From Marinoscillum sp965229915 (lineage in GTDB: Bacteria; Bacteroidota; Bacteroidia; Cytophagales; Cyclobacteriaceae): a DNA stretch of 64,000 nucleotides. Positions 17,240-26,083 of this stretch are shown here, in pieces (position 1 is the first letter of the stretch; the number at the start of each line of letters is the position of its first letter). The notes under the pieces are model-generated. The model worked only from the letters and a program-made list of their open reading frames with translations. It made no database searches and was not told the origin of the DNA. A program made the position numbers and the translations under genes. The DNA lies in contig NZ_CBDDJZ010000001.1 of NCBI RefSeq assembly GCF_965229915.1, forward strand, positions 4,836,001 through 4,900,000, in the 5' to 3' direction.

Positions 17240-17869
17240 ATGAAGAATTCTTTTTGGTCCATACTATACATAGTCCTCACATTAGCTGCCAATTCTGGAT
17301 TGGCCCAGGATACTCTTTGGTATGAATCAGGTGCAGTCAAAGCAGTAGGGGAGATCAAGAAAGGAGTGAAGGAGGGGTATTGGGAGTATTTCTACCCATC
17401 TGGGCAGTTGAGTGCCGGATTAGGCTATGAAGATGGACGGTTAGAAGGTGATCAAGCTTATTTTTATCCAAACGGAACCCTACAAGCACTGGAATGGTGG
17501 GAAGCTGATCTACCAGTAGATTCGGCATTTTATTACCATGAAAATGGTGCCTTAGATCGCAAAGGGATTTATCGGGATGGATTGTATGAAGGTTTTTGGG
17601 AGTTTTATTATCCTTCGGGTACGCTTAGGCAAGAAGGGAACTATAAGGATGGAGCACCTCATGGCTTGTGGCTCAACTATGCAGAAACTGGATCAGTTCT
17701 CCAGGAAGGGGAGTACCGAGAAGGGCTGGAGCATGGATTTTGGCGCTTTTTTGATGAAGAGGGTCATCCGACTTACGAAGGATCTTTTGACATGGGTGAA
17801 AAAACTGGCCAGTGGTATTTTTTCAAGAAGAATGGCAAGAAAAAAAAGTGGAAGAATTTTAAAGATTAA
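17240..17869 (+). CDS. Secreted MORN-repeat (YwqK-like) protein
   Basis: A 209-residue protein with a signal peptide (1-23, ending SGLAQ) followed by seven or so MORN-variant repeats of about 23 residues, each with the kernel W-x-Y/F-Y-x-x-G-x-L followed by G-Y/N-x-x-G (for example YWEYFYPSGQLSAG, FWEFYYPSGTLRQEG, FWRFFDEEGHPTYEG). Databases often label this family toxin-antitoxin YwqK antitoxin; nothing here supports a toxin pair, and the signal peptide argues against it. In Bacteroidota such proteins are common, exported and of unknown role. It converges on the BamA-like gene with a 4-base overlap of the ends. Confidence 0.85.
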   Translation: MKNSFWSILYIVLTLAANSGLAQDTLWYESGAVKAVGEIKKGVKEGYWEYFYPSGQLSAGLGYEDGRLEGDQAYFYPNGTLQALEWWEADLPVDSAFYYHENGALDRKGIYRDGLYEGFWEFYYPSGTLRQEGNYKDGAPHGLWLNYAETGSVLQEGEYREGLEHGFWRFFDEEGHPTYEGSFDMGEKTGQWYFFKKNGKKKKWKNFKD

Positions 17870-19311
17870 AGTTCAGCCATCACGTTTGGCGCAAATTTGA
17901 ATTGCCCTTCAGAGTTGTAGGAGTATTCCAGACGCAAGGTGATGTCATACAACATGACCAGGTCCAATCCCACTCCAAGGCTGTAGAGCGGTTTGTCTGT
18001 TAGTCGACTGTTCTGCTCATAGTTCTCATAGTTTACCACATAGCCAGCATCAGCAAAGGCCTTTGCATAGATGGCAAAGGGTATTTTCTTGAATTTTTTG
18101 ATAGGCATAAAGCGACCAAGGTTAAACTTGGTTTTCAAAATTTCTCGCTTGATGGAGTTTTTGGTGAGAAAATTATATGGACCTTCTACTATAAACTGCT
18201 CAAACCCTCTCACGTAATAGGTACCCTGACCGAATTCTGTGTAGTTGAAATAGGAGGCATTTGGTGAGCTGAGTTGAGCACCAATACCAGACGAGAAGTA
18301 CCATTTCTGACCCAAGTCTACAAAATGCTGATACTGCAAGTCCATGCGCCAGATGTCTACATCTTTAAAGATCCCCAGGCCAAGTTTTTCCAGAACCCCC
18401 AGCCCATAGTAGCCTGAAAGTGGGTAATTTCTGTTGTCTCGCCGATCTCTTACGTAAGAGTAAGAAAGCCCAAGGGCCGTCTGATTGGTGGCACCATCAC
18501 CAAAATAGTTAGGATTTAGCCTGGCTATATCATCCGAGATAGTCATGTCATAACCCTGCAGTGTCAGGTAATGATAATCATAAAAGGAAGGTCGGTATTT
18601 ATAAACCAGAAATCCAGACCAGGCTTCTGCATTAACCTGATTGACATATTCAGAAGTATCCGTGATGAAATTGTTCACATGACCGACAGTCTCATAGGGC
18701 ATTTTTTTATTTAGAATAGAACTGGCCCCGAGGACCAATCCATGTTTCTGATTCTTATCGATATATGGGATGGAGTATTGAAAGATGAAGCGTCGATCAA
18801 AGCCAAACAAGCCAATAAAGCGCAAGGACTCCTTTCTACCGCGAACATTGTAAATGTCCAGTTTGGGTCCAAAACGCACACGACTGAAGTCTTTGTCACG
18901 ATTAGTCCACCAGTCTACAAGATTTCTATCGATAGGTTTGAGTGTAAACGAAGGCCAAACGTACCACCGCTCTTCCAGATTGATTGTGAGGTCTATGGTT
19001 GCCGAATCGATAATTGCAGTTTCGAATTCTACTGTAGAGAACAGGTTGGTGTTGTAAACGTTGTTTCTGGATTTTTGAAGAATTTCTTCTAGCTGGTGGG
19101 TGGCAATGCTGTCACCGCTAACAAAACTTAGCTCTCGAGTGATGATGTATTCCTTGGTTTTGTCATTACCCACTATCTCAATGCTGCGAACGGTGATATA
19201 GCCGGTACTGTCCAATGAATCCAGTGCCTTACGAGATTTCTGAGCGTTCGCTACCAAGCAAGAAGTTATTGCTAGTGCTGTCAGTACCAATTTGTATAAA
19301 TCCAATCTCAC
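17866..19311 (-). CDS. BamA/TamA-family outer-membrane protein (Omp85)
   Basis: A 481-residue Omp85 member: signal peptide 1-23 (ending VANAQ), one POTRA domain at about 36-115 (VRSIEIVGNDKTKEYIITRE and SRNNVYNTNLFSTVEF), and a 16-strand-type surface-antigen barrel to the end, with the L6-like RGFEQF near residue 370 (YYVRGFEQFIVEGPY). The single POTRA makes it shorter than BamA, which has five; it belongs with the small Omp85/TamA-like proteins of Bacteroidota. The last strand ends FAPNVMAEL and lacks the usual terminal aromatic residue. The start codon is GTG, with AAGG a few bases upstream. It diverges from yidD. Confidence 0.87.
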   Translation of the reverse strand: MRLDLYKLVLTALAITSCLVANAQKSRKALDSLDSTGYITVRSIEIVGNDKTKEYIITRELSFVSGDSIATHQLEEILQKSRNNVYNTNLFSTVEFETAIIDSATIDLTINLEERWYVWPSFTLKPIDRNLVDWWTNRDKDFSRVRFGPKLDIYNVRGRKESLRFIGLFGFDRRFIFQYSIPYIDKNQKHGLVLGASSILNKKMPYETVGHVNNFITDTSEYVNQVNAEAWSGFLVYKYRPSFYDYHYLTLQGYDMTISDDIARLNPNYFGDGATNQTALGLSYSYVRDRRDNRNYPLSGYYGLGVLEKLGLGIFKDVDIWRMDLQYQHFVDLGQKWYFSSGIGAQLSSPNASYFNYTEFGQGTYYVRGFEQFIVEGPYNFLTKNSIKREILKTKFNLGRFMPIKKFKKIPFAIYAKAFADAGYVVNYENYEQNSRLTDKPLYSLGVGLDLVMLYDITLRLEYSYNSEGQFKFAPNVMAEL

Positions 19312-19369
19312 CTTCCGTCTATAATCTTGCTAGTTTGTCTATTATAATCTGCAAACAGAGCGAATATAA

Positions 19370-19400
19370 TTGTTCGCGCCAAATATGCACTGTACTTTTG
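19370..19400 (+). promoter_or_regulatory. Two-part Bacteroidota promoter for yidD
   Basis: TTG at 19370-19372, then 20 bases, then TACTTTTG at 19393-19400. This agrees with the Bacteroidota consensus (a TTTG-type -33 box, about 19 bases, TAnnTTTG). The -7 box ends 5 bases before the GTG start of yidD, so the transcript would begin at the start codon. Confidence 0.6.
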
Positions 19401-19404
19401 ATAC

Positions 19405-19626
19405 GTGAAGAACGTAATTCGTAAGCTTTTTATTCTTCCTGTACTTTTTTACCAGTACGGCATCTCTCCCTTTTTTCCTAGCACGTGCCGTTATACACCT
19501 ACCTGTTCCACTTATGCTAAAGAAGCTATACTGAAACATGGTATCTTCAAAGGTACGTGGTTGGCGATCAAACGGATTTCCAGCTGTCATCCGTGGGGAG
19601 GTAGTGGATATGATCCAGTGCCGTGA
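19405..19626 (+). CDS. yidD: Membrane protein insertion efficiency factor YidD
   Basis: A 73-residue protein of the YidD (UPF0161) family, which assists YidC-dependent membrane insertion on the cytoplasmic side. It has the amphipathic N-terminus KLFILPVLFYQYGISPFFP, then CRYTPTCSTYAKEAI, the GIFKGTWLAIKRISSCHPWG segment and the ending GYDPVP, all diagnostic. The start is GTG; no ATG is available upstream in frame. There is no signal peptide, unlike the paralogue at 4554-4928 that shares its C-x5-C-x26-C spacing. It is divergent from the BamA-like gene, whereas in many bacteria it lies beside rnpA and yidC. Confidence 0.95.
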   Translation: MKNVIRKLFILPVLFYQYGISPFFPSTCRYTPTCSTYAKEAILKHGIFKGTWLAIKRISSCHPWGGSGYDPVP

Positions 19627-19710
19627 TTTCAATATGCAATAAACAAAAGTGCAATAGGCTTTTTATATAATTCCCCTTTGTTCAATTCCTCTTGCCAACT
19701 GGCCGTTTGC

Positions 19711-21561
19711 CTATTGTCTACTGTTTAACTCTTCCAATTCTTCCTTAAACCCACTTGAAAGAATCGGAAAGCGACACCACGTTCTAGGATCCACGTTAAA
19801 GTCATCTAAATGAAAACTAGGAGCAATTCGTTCCCTTTTCCATTGATTGATGGACCAAAGACGGAAAAACTTGGTGATCCATTGCTTCAATAATACATGG
19901 TCAGCCCAACGTCCTTTCAGTCGATCATATACTTCTATCGGGGATTTCTTATCTCGGATAGCCTTCTCTTCGATATCCACGAGTACCGCATAAGGCATCA
20001 GATCTTCTTCATCTGTTTGGTGTTGATCTTGAGGTCTTAGCTCTGCAGTAGGGGTGAGGCTATTCACACCTGCCAAGCCATGATACCCTAGCTCTTTCTC
20101 AGCATAGACCAGCCATTTCAGAATAAAGTTCTTATCTACAGCGGCAATAGGGGAGATGCTACCACTGGTATCTCCATCCATTGTGGCATAGCCCACATCA
20201 CCTTCGCTTCGGTTGCTGGTAGAGAGGAGGAGGCAATTTTTAATGTTGGCGAGCATCCAGATGATTGGTGATCGTGCACGTGCCTGTATGTTTTGCAAGG
20301 CTATGTCATCTGTAGTCCAGTCCAATTCTCGGCCCAGCATCTGCTCAATGGATGAAGTGTACTGTTGTACTTCTTCATCGATGGTCCAGTGATAAAAGTT
20401 AGCCCCGATACTTTCAGCAAGTAATTTGGCCGAATTCAGCGTGTCATCCGAACTGTTTTTGGTTCCCTGATAGGCAGTATGAAACAGTTTGTTGACGATT
20501 TGTTTGTAGCTGTCATTTGGGAGTACTTCCACTCCAAGTTTTTGTCCTAGCAGTTCTGATCCCAACTCATCCAATCCCAGTTTAACAGCCTGAGCTACCA
20601 GCACGGCAATCGAGCTTGAGTCAGCACCTCCACTCAGTGACAGCACAAAACCTTTACTTCGAGCTTTGCGCATGTAGTCAAACAGTGCTAGTGGAGCTGC
20701 TTTGCTAAACTCTTCAAATCGATTTTCAGCATCCGGCCGGATAATTACTTCGGAGTTACGCGGTTCCTCAAAATCAATCTGACAACTCAGCGTTTTGAAA
20801 TTCTTAAAACTAAGTCGGGCATTTTTTCCTTTGAGCTCCCCTTTCTGAGCGATGATAATATCTCCATCGTAGATCATGCGGCCAGCTTCGTTTCCCAGCA
20901 GGTTTGAGTACACATAGACGCAGTTGATCAGCTCGGAGCTCTTGATGACCAGGTTTTCCCGGAAATCTGCCTTGCCGAAAGCAAAATGACTTGCTGATGG
21001 GTTGAGGATCAGATCCACGTTCTTGTTGACCAAATGACATCCTGGACGATCTTCACGCCAGGCGTCTTCACATATTTCGAAACCTATTTTGAGGTCAATA
21101 AAATCAATAGTGATGTGCCCAAAAGGGTAGGTCTTTCCATCAAGTTCAAAATCAATTACTTCTCCCGGTACCCAAGGCGTGAACCAACGTGGTTCGTAAT
21201 GCACTCCATCGTTGGCTAGTTTCTGTTTCGCATAGAAGCCTTGGATCTCGCCATCGCTAACAAAACATGTGGTATTAAAATGCAGTCCGTTGTAGGTGAT
21301 GGGTAAGCCGATAGTGACCGCAATGCCTTTGGTGTGAGGTAGTAATTCGAGGAGTTTTTTCTGCGCTTTTTCAGACACCCAATTGGACAAAAACATATCC
21401 TCACAGCCATAGCCTGTAATACACAATTCTGGTAAGCAAAGTATCTCTATGCCTTCTTTTTTCGCTTGCTCGATCGCACCAATGATATTGGACAGGTTGT
21501 TTTTCCAATCCATTGGTATTTGGTTGAGGCATGCTCCGCCTATTCTTGCTGATTTAGGCAC
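19711..21561 (-). CDS. nadE: Glutamine-dependent NAD+ synthetase
   Basis: Last step of NAD biosynthesis: amidates nicotinic acid adenine dinucleotide using glutamine and ATP. Residues about 5-270 form the nitrilase-type glutaminase with the triad Glu in LPELCITGYG, Lys in KQKLANDGVHYEPRWF and Cys in GFEICEDAW. Residues about 300-616 form the synthetase with the P-loop LSLSGGADSSS and the SNRSEGDVGYATMDGDTSG segment. The 616-residue length is normal for the fused form. The start is GTG directly abutting the rnc stop codon, which gives the expected opening KSARIGGACLNQ. It is the last gene of the acpP-fabF-rnc-nadE run. Confidence 0.95.
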   Translation of the reverse strand: MPKSARIGGACLNQIPMDWKNNLSNIIGAIEQAKKEGIEILCLPELCITGYGCEDMFLSNWVSEKAQKKLLELLPHTKGIAVTIGLPITYNGLHFNTTCFVSDGEIQGFYAKQKLANDGVHYEPRWFTPWVPGEVIDFELDGKTYPFGHITIDFIDLKIGFEICEDAWREDRPGCHLVNKNVDLILNPSASHFAFGKADFRENLVIKSSELINCVYVYSNLLGNEAGRMIYDGDIIIAQKGELKGKNARLSFKNFKTLSCQIDFEEPRNSEVIIRPDAENRFEEFSKAAPLALFDYMRKARSKGFVLSLSGGADSSSIAVLVAQAVKLGLDELGSELLGQKLGVEVLPNDSYKQIVNKLFHTAYQGTKNSSDDTLNSAKLLAESIGANFYHWTIDEEVQQYTSSIEQMLGRELDWTTDDIALQNIQARARSPIIWMLANIKNCLLLSTSNRSEGDVGYATMDGDTSGSISPIAAVDKNFILKWLVYAEKELGYHGLAGVNSLTPTAELRPQDQHQTDEEDLMPYAVLVDIEEKAIRDKKSPIEVYDRLKGRWADHVLLKQWITKFFRLWSINQWKRERIAPSFHLDDFNVDPRTWCRFPILSSGFKEELEELNSRQ

Positions 21562-22308
21562 CTATTCGATTTTTAGTAGTTCCAATGTCTTTTGGGCAGC
21601 ATCTTGCTCTGCTTTCTTTTTGCTGAATCCATATCCCTTTTCCAAAGGCTCGTCATCGATGAAAACCTGTGAGATGAACTGCTTGTCTCGTGCATCTTCG
21701 TTTGATTGAATAATCTCAAAGCGAATGGATTTGTTTTCCTTTTGTGACCATTCGATGATCTTACTTTTGTAGTTAGTCGTTGTTTTAGCCAGTTCTTCAA
21801 AGTCAAAATGCGGCCTCATGAGACGGTTTTGAATGAACCGCTTGGTGAATCGAAATCCCTGATCGATATAAATTGCTCCGATGAGTGCTTCCAGCGAGTC
21901 TCCATAGACTGACTTGTGGGAGACACTGCTACCTTTATGTTTGTGGTATTTGACCAGACCTTTGAGGCCTATTTTTTTCGAGAGGTTATTGAGCGATTCT
22001 CTATTAACGATCTTAGAACGAAGTTCCGTTAGGAATCCTTCTTCTTTGAAGGGAAACCGCTTAAAAAGCATCTCTGCCACCACCATACCAAGAATCGCAT
22101 CACCTAAATATTCCAGGCGCTCATAGGATTCTTTAATACCTTGATTGTTCGTCTCAGCGGCACTTACGTGACGTGTCGCCCGCTCATACAAAGCAATGTT
22201 GTTGGGTCTGCGACCTGTAATGATTTTGTAATTCCGGTAAAGCTCTTTGTCTTTAAAGGAAAAAAGATACCTTAGATAGCCGTGTGACTTCCTAAAGATC
22301 GAAGGCAC
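21562..22308 (-). CDS. rnc: Ribonuclease III
   Basis: Double-strand-specific endoribonuclease for rRNA and mRNA processing. The catalytic signature ERLEYLGDAILGMVVAEMLF is at about residues 65-84 and the second acidic cluster YGDSLEALIGAIYIDQGF at about 135-152. A double-stranded RNA-binding domain occupies about 175-248, ending in the KKAEQDAAQKTLELL helix. The N-terminal 25 residues (FRKSHGYLRYLFSF) are a Bacteroidota-type extension. The start is GTG; its first base overlaps the fabF stop codon by one. The fatty-acid gene context is the usual one in the phylum. Confidence 0.95.
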   Translation of the reverse strand: MPSIFRKSHGYLRYLFSFKDKELYRNYKIITGRRPNNIALYERATRHVSAAETNNQGIKESYERLEYLGDAILGMVVAEMLFKRFPFKEEGFLTELRSKIVNRESLNNLSKKIGLKGLVKYHKHKGSSVSHKSVYGDSLEALIGAIYIDQGFRFTKRFIQNRLMRPHFDFEELAKTTTNYKSKIIEWSQKENKSIRFEIIQSNEDARDKQFISQVFIDDEPLEKGYGFSKKKAEQDAAQKTLELLKIE

Positions 22309-23561
22309 TAGCCGTTGTATTTACCGAAAACAATGGACGTGTTGTGACCACCAAAACCAAACGTATTGCTAACCGCCACGATCACTTCACGCTTTTGCGC
22401 TTCGTTAAATGTCAGGTTGAGTTTCGGGTCAATTTCTGGATCATCCGTGAAGTGATTGATCGTAGGAGGGATGATTCCTTTTTCGATGGCCATCAATGTA
22501 GCCACACTCTCGATAGCACCGGCTGCTCCAAGCAAGTGACCAGTCATGGACTTGGTACTACTGATGTTGATGTTGTAAGCGTGATCGCCCAGCACAGTTT
22601 GTATAGCCTTTACTTCACCAGAGTCACCCAGTGGAGTAGATGTGCCGTGTGTATTGATGTAATCAATGTCTGTAGCTTTTATGTTAGCATCGTTCAGTGC
22701 TTCATTGAGCACTAACACAATACCATCGCCATCTGGATGTGGAGCTGTAATGTGGTAAGCATCAGCTGACATCCCAGCACCTAAGACTTCAGCATAGATT
22801 TTAGCTCCACGTGCCTTAGCATGCTCAAGTTCCTCTAATACAAGCGCTGCAGAACCTTCTCCCAGCACGAAACCATCACGATCCTTGTCATATGGTCTTG
22901 ACGCTGTTTCTGGAGAGTCATTTCTTTCTGAAAGTGCTTTCATTGCATTGAATCCTCCAATTCCGGATTCGATAACCGCAGCCTCTGATCCACCCGTTAA
23001 GATGGCATTTGCTTTGCCAAGACGAATGTAATTAAAAGCATCAGTCAGGGCATTGTTAGAAGAAGCACAAGCAGATACGGTGGCGAAGTTTGGTCCGCGA
23101 AAACCATATTTAATAGAAAGAAGACCAGGAGTAATGTCCAGAATCATCTTTGGTACGAAGAAAGGATTGAATCGTGGAGTTCCGTCACCTTGACCGAAAC
23201 CAACTACTTCATCCTGAAAAGTGGTGAAGCCACCAATACCACTTCCCCAAATGACGCCAATTCTATCCTTATTGACTTTTTCCAAATCTAGCCCGGCGTC
23301 TTTGATTGCTTCATCGCCAGTGACCATACCGTATTGGGTATTCGGGTCCATTTTTCTGGCTTCTTTGCGATCAAGGAATTCCAAAGGATCGAAACCTTTT
23401 ACCTCACAGGCAAATTTGGTACGGAATTTCTCCGTATCGAATCGAGTTATAGGAGCGGCACCACTAACACCCTTAGCGAGTGCGTCCCAATATTCATTTT
23501 TATTGTTTCCTAACGGTGTAAGTGCACCGATTCCTGTAACTACGACTCTTTTCAATTCCAT
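22308..23561 (-). CDS. fabF: 3-oxoacyl-[acyl-carrier-protein] synthase II
   Basis: Condensing enzyme of fatty-acid elongation. The active-site Cys is in SACASSNNALTDAF (about 165), His in NTHGTSTPLGD (about 304), Lys in TKSMTGHLLGAAGAIE (about 337) with its second His, and the C-terminal SNTFGFGGHN loop is intact. The 417-residue length and opening RVVVTGIGALTPLGN are standard. It follows acpP by 16 bases on the same strand and precedes rnc, a common Bacteroidota order. Confidence 0.97.
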   Translation of the reverse strand: MELKRVVVTGIGALTPLGNNKNEYWDALAKGVSGAAPITRFDTEKFRTKFACEVKGFDPLEFLDRKEARKMDPNTQYGMVTGDEAIKDAGLDLEKVNKDRIGVIWGSGIGGFTTFQDEVVGFGQGDGTPRFNPFFVPKMILDITPGLLSIKYGFRGPNFATVSACASSNNALTDAFNYIRLGKANAILTGGSEAAVIESGIGGFNAMKALSERNDSPETASRPYDKDRDGFVLGEGSAALVLEELEHAKARGAKIYAEVLGAGMSADAYHITAPHPDGDGIVLVLNEALNDANIKATDIDYINTHGTSTPLGDSGEVKAIQTVLGDHAYNINISSTKSMTGHLLGAAGAIESVATLMAIEKGIIPPTINHFTDDPEIDPKLNLTFNEAQKREVIVAVSNTFGFGGHNTSIVFGKYNG

Positions 23562-23577
23562 GTTAAATGGGATCTAA

Positions 23578-23814
23578 TTATTTTACGTTTTCTTCTAGAT
23601 AAGAAATTGCTTGTCCAACGGTTGCGATATTTTCAGCCTGGTCGTCTGGGATAGAAATATTAAACTCTTTTTCAAACTCCATGATCAACTCTACAGTATC
23701 AAGAGAGTCAGCTCCCAAATCGTTGGTGAAGCTTGCCTCAGGAGTTACTTCTGATTCTTCAACACCTAATTTGTCAATAATGATTGACTTAACCTTTTGT
23801 GCTATTTCTGACAT
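23578..23814 (-). CDS. acpP: Acyl carrier protein
   Basis: A 78-residue acidic four-helix carrier for fatty-acid synthesis. The phosphopantetheine serine lies in DLGADSLDTVELIMEFE (about residue 38). The ends SEIAQKVKSIIIDKLG and VGQAISYLEENVK are typical. It is the first gene of the acpP-fabF-rnc-nadE run and is divergent from the IPExxxVDY gene across a 131-base gap that should hold both promoters; on the minus strand that gap has TATTTC followed by TTTG, a loose version of the -7 consensus. Confidence 0.97.
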   Translation of the reverse strand: MSEIAQKVKSIIIDKLGVEESEVTPEASFTNDLGADSLDTVELIMEFEKEFNISIPDDQAENIATVGQAISYLEENVK

Positions 23815-23945
23815 TTCTATAATATTTAGTTAAAAATCCAGTGCAAAGAAATACATTCTACCTATTAAAATCAAAACAAATTAAACTCTAAAGAAATGGC
23901 ATCTGTATGCCTATTTGGGTATTTTAGCTTCTCATCAGGAGGAGA

Positions 23946-24377
23946 ATGAAAAAGAAGAATCGGTTAGCGTCTGATTATCCGTTAGATTTTGAGTTGATTG
24001 GTATCGTGTCCTCTGCTAAAGAATACAAGCTAGCCTGGCATATAAACCAACTGCCAGAATTTCATCTGATCAAAGACGAGGACATCAAGATCGAGTTTTC
24101 GGATAATAAGCTCATTCGAGTATCTAACCTGAAGGACGAAAGTGAGTTTCGTCAGGTTTATTTGCTGAAGAATAAATTGGTAACTTCCAATTCAGCGATC
24201 AATCAATACCTGCTCTCGGAGCTACAGCAGTTTGATTACCTACTGAAGTTGAGCAGTCAGACGCAGGATTTTTGGGCCAAGGAAGTGAATGAGCAGTTGA
24301 AAGCAATCAATGAGATTGATTATTCTTTGGTGATCGATGTGGAGAAAATCAAAATGAAAGACAACTTATTATTCTAA
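23946..24377 (+). CDS. IPExxxVDY family protein
   Basis: A 143-residue protein of a Bacteroidota-restricted family. It opens with KKNRLASDYPLDFELIGIVS, contains YKLAWHINQLPEFHLIKDEDIKIEF (the LPE-to-IKIE part corresponds to the namesake region), and ends KMKDNLLF. The family is usually found beside pyruvate kinase and the acpP-fabF-rnc genes, as here. No activity is known. An AGGAGG sequence lies 3 bases before the ATG. It precedes pyk by 85 bases, which contain a separate promoter, so pyk need not depend on it. Confidence 0.85.
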   Translation: MKKKNRLASDYPLDFELIGIVSSAKEYKLAWHINQLPEFHLIKDEDIKIEFSDNKLIRVSNLKDESEFRQVYLLKNKLVTSNSAINQYLLSELQQFDYLLKLSSQTQDFWAKEVNEQLKAINEIDYSLVIDVEKIKMKDNLLF

Positions 24378-24391
24378 ACATAAACTAATCA

Positions 24392-24424
24392 TTGGGTGAA
24401 AAGCCCAATCAACGGATATATTTG
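24392..24424 (+). promoter_or_regulatory. Bacteroidota promoter for pyk with inverted repeat
   Basis: TATATTTG at 24417-24424 fully matches TAnnTTTG, with TTG at 24392-24394 as a -33 candidate (22-base spacer, slightly long). The start would be near 24429, leaving a leader of about 30 bases. The spacer region contains an inverted repeat (ATTGGG at 24391-24396, CCCAAT at 24404-24409) that overlaps the -33 box and could be an operator. Confidence 0.5.
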
Positions 24425-24462
24425 CCGTCAGAAATCAGAATTAAAATAATTGATTATAAAGC

Positions 24463-25896
24463 ATGAAGGAATCGCTTTTTAAAAAGACAAAGATTGTTGC
24501 AACAATAGGACCTGCGAGTAGAAACAAAGAAACGCTACGTGAGCTGATTAAAGCCGGAGCGAATGTGTTTCGACTGAATTTCTCTCACGGTACTCATGAT
24601 GACCATAAGAAAACCATTGACATGGTGCGTGAGCTGAATGAGGAACTGGGATCTAGTGTTGCTTTGCTTCAGGATTTGCAAGGGCCAAAAATCAGAGTAG
24701 GAAAGGTAGAGAACGATGGTGTGTCAATCGCTCCTGGTCAGCAGCTGATCATTACTACTGAAGACATACTGGGTACTAGCGAAAAGGTTAGCACTGTATA
24801 CGAAGGAATAGTCAATGATGTGAAGCCTGGTGATACCATCCTGATGGATGATGGTAATATCGAGCTGAAGACTATTAAAGTAGAAGGAAATGAGGTCTAT
24901 ACTGAGGTTATTCATGGTGAACTCCTGAAGTCCAGAAAAGGAATTAATCTGCCGGATTCCAATGTTTCTGCACCTTCTATGACAGAAAAAGACATAGAAG
25001 ACCTTGAATTTGCTTTTCAGTTTGACTTGGAGTGGGTAGCACTTTCGTTTGTCAGAAAAGCGAGTGACATTCATGAAATCAAGAAAAGAATTGAGAAAGC
25101 TGGGGTACACACCAAAGTAATCGCGAAAGTGGAAAAACCGGAAGCGATCGCTAATCTGGACGAGATCATTGAAGCCACTGATGGCGTGATGGTGGCTAGA
25201 GGTGATCTGGGTGTGGAAGTTCCTTCTGAGAAAGTGCCATTGCTGCAAAAGCGAATGGTGAAGAAATGTAACCGTTTGGGCAAACCGGTGATCATTGCTA
25301 CACAGATGATGGAGAGCATGATAGAGAATCCACGACCAACACGTGCAGAAACCAATGATGTAGCTAATGCAGTGTTTGATGGAGCAGATGCGATCATGTT
25401 GTCAGCCGAGTCTGCCTCAGGTAAGTTCCCGGTGCAAGCAGTACAGCAGATGAGCAAAACGATTGTGGCGGTAGAGAGTGAATCACAGTCTATCTGGTCT
25501 AAGTTTCAGGATGAAGATCAGGATTCGACCACAAGATTGAATGACCTGTTGATTCGATCTGCCTGTCGTCTGGCTGATAACGTGCAGGCAAAAGCGCTAA
25601 TCGGGATGACCAAGTCTGGATATACTGGATATAGATTGGCTATGCACCGGCCAAAGGCACATATCTTTTTGTTTACCAATCAGAAGTATTTGCTCCGTCA
25701 GATGAACCTTGTTTGGGGTGTGAAGGGATTTTACTATGACAAGACCGAGGGTATTGATGACACGCTGGAGCAGATTGAGAAGGAGCTAGTGGCTGAAGGC
25801 TACCTGCAGAAAGGGGATGTATTTATCAATACAGCAAGTATGCCTTCTCACTGGAAGGGACACACTAATATGGTAAGAGTGAGTGAAGTGCAATAA
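24463..25896 (+). CDS. pyk: Pyruvate kinase
   Basis: Final step of glycolysis: phosphoenolpyruvate and ADP to pyruvate and ATP. The sequence has TKIVATIGPASRN, RLNFSHGTHDDH, LQDLQGPKIRVGKV, the catalytic Lys and metal Glu in AKVEKPEAIANLDEI, and RGDLGVEVPSEKVP. The C-terminal allosteric domain (about 350-477) is complete with KSGYTGYRLAMHRP. The 477-residue length fits. A rho-independent terminator follows 24 bases after the stop. Confidence 0.97.
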   Translation: MKESLFKKTKIVATIGPASRNKETLRELIKAGANVFRLNFSHGTHDDHKKTIDMVRELNEELGSSVALLQDLQGPKIRVGKVENDGVSIAPGQQLIITTEDILGTSEKVSTVYEGIVNDVKPGDTILMDDGNIELKTIKVEGNEVYTEVIHGELLKSRKGINLPDSNVSAPSMTEKDIEDLEFAFQFDLEWVALSFVRKASDIHEIKKRIEKAGVHTKVIAKVEKPEAIANLDEIIEATDGVMVARGDLGVEVPSEKVPLLQKRMVKKCNRLGKPVIIATQMMESMIENPRPTRAETNDVANAVFDGADAIMLSAESASGKFPVQAVQQMSKTIVAVESESQSIWSKFQDEDQDSTTRLNDLLIRSACRLADNVQAKALIGMTKSGYTGYRLAMHRPKAHIFLFTNQKYLLRQMNLVWGVKGFYYDKTEGIDDTLEQIEKELVAEGYLQKGDVFINTASMPSHWKGHTNMVRVSEVQ

Positions 25897-25920
25897 GTGA
25901 TACTTTTATAGGATATTGGA

Positions 25921-25949
25921 AAACCTCAGCGATTTCGTTGAGGTTTTTT
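25921..25949 (+). terminator. Intrinsic terminator of pyk
   Basis: The stem AAACCTCA/TGAGGTTT encloses a 10-base loop that can pair further (CG with CG), and a run of six T's begins inside the right arm. It lies in the 187-base gap before katG. Confidence 0.85.
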
Positions 25950-26083
25950 GTTGCTATTTTTTCCACGCAGCAAGTCTATCTAGAATTAATTTGTCTTATC
26001 GGGGGATAGAAAATTATTATGTACTCTGTATGGTATAACCTGCTATTATTGCTTCTCGAAAATTAAGCATTAAAAGTTATATC

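Noticed and set aside
17240..17869. Naming the MORN protein as the antitoxin of a toxin-antitoxin pair.
   Set aside because: It has a Sec signal peptide and no toxin gene beside it; the label comes from a family name, not from evidence here.
19652..19716. An inverted repeat (CAATAGGC and its complement) about 50 bases apart, between yidD and nadE.
   Set aside because: Eight-base arms with a long spacer that reaches into the nadE stop codon are likely chance; there is no U-tract to make it a terminator.
24724..25248. A 174-codon open frame on the minus strand opposite pyk, and similar ones opposite katG (26516-26938).
   Set aside because: They lie inside well-identified genes on the other strand, show no domain or signal, and have composition that mirrors the sense gene's codons.
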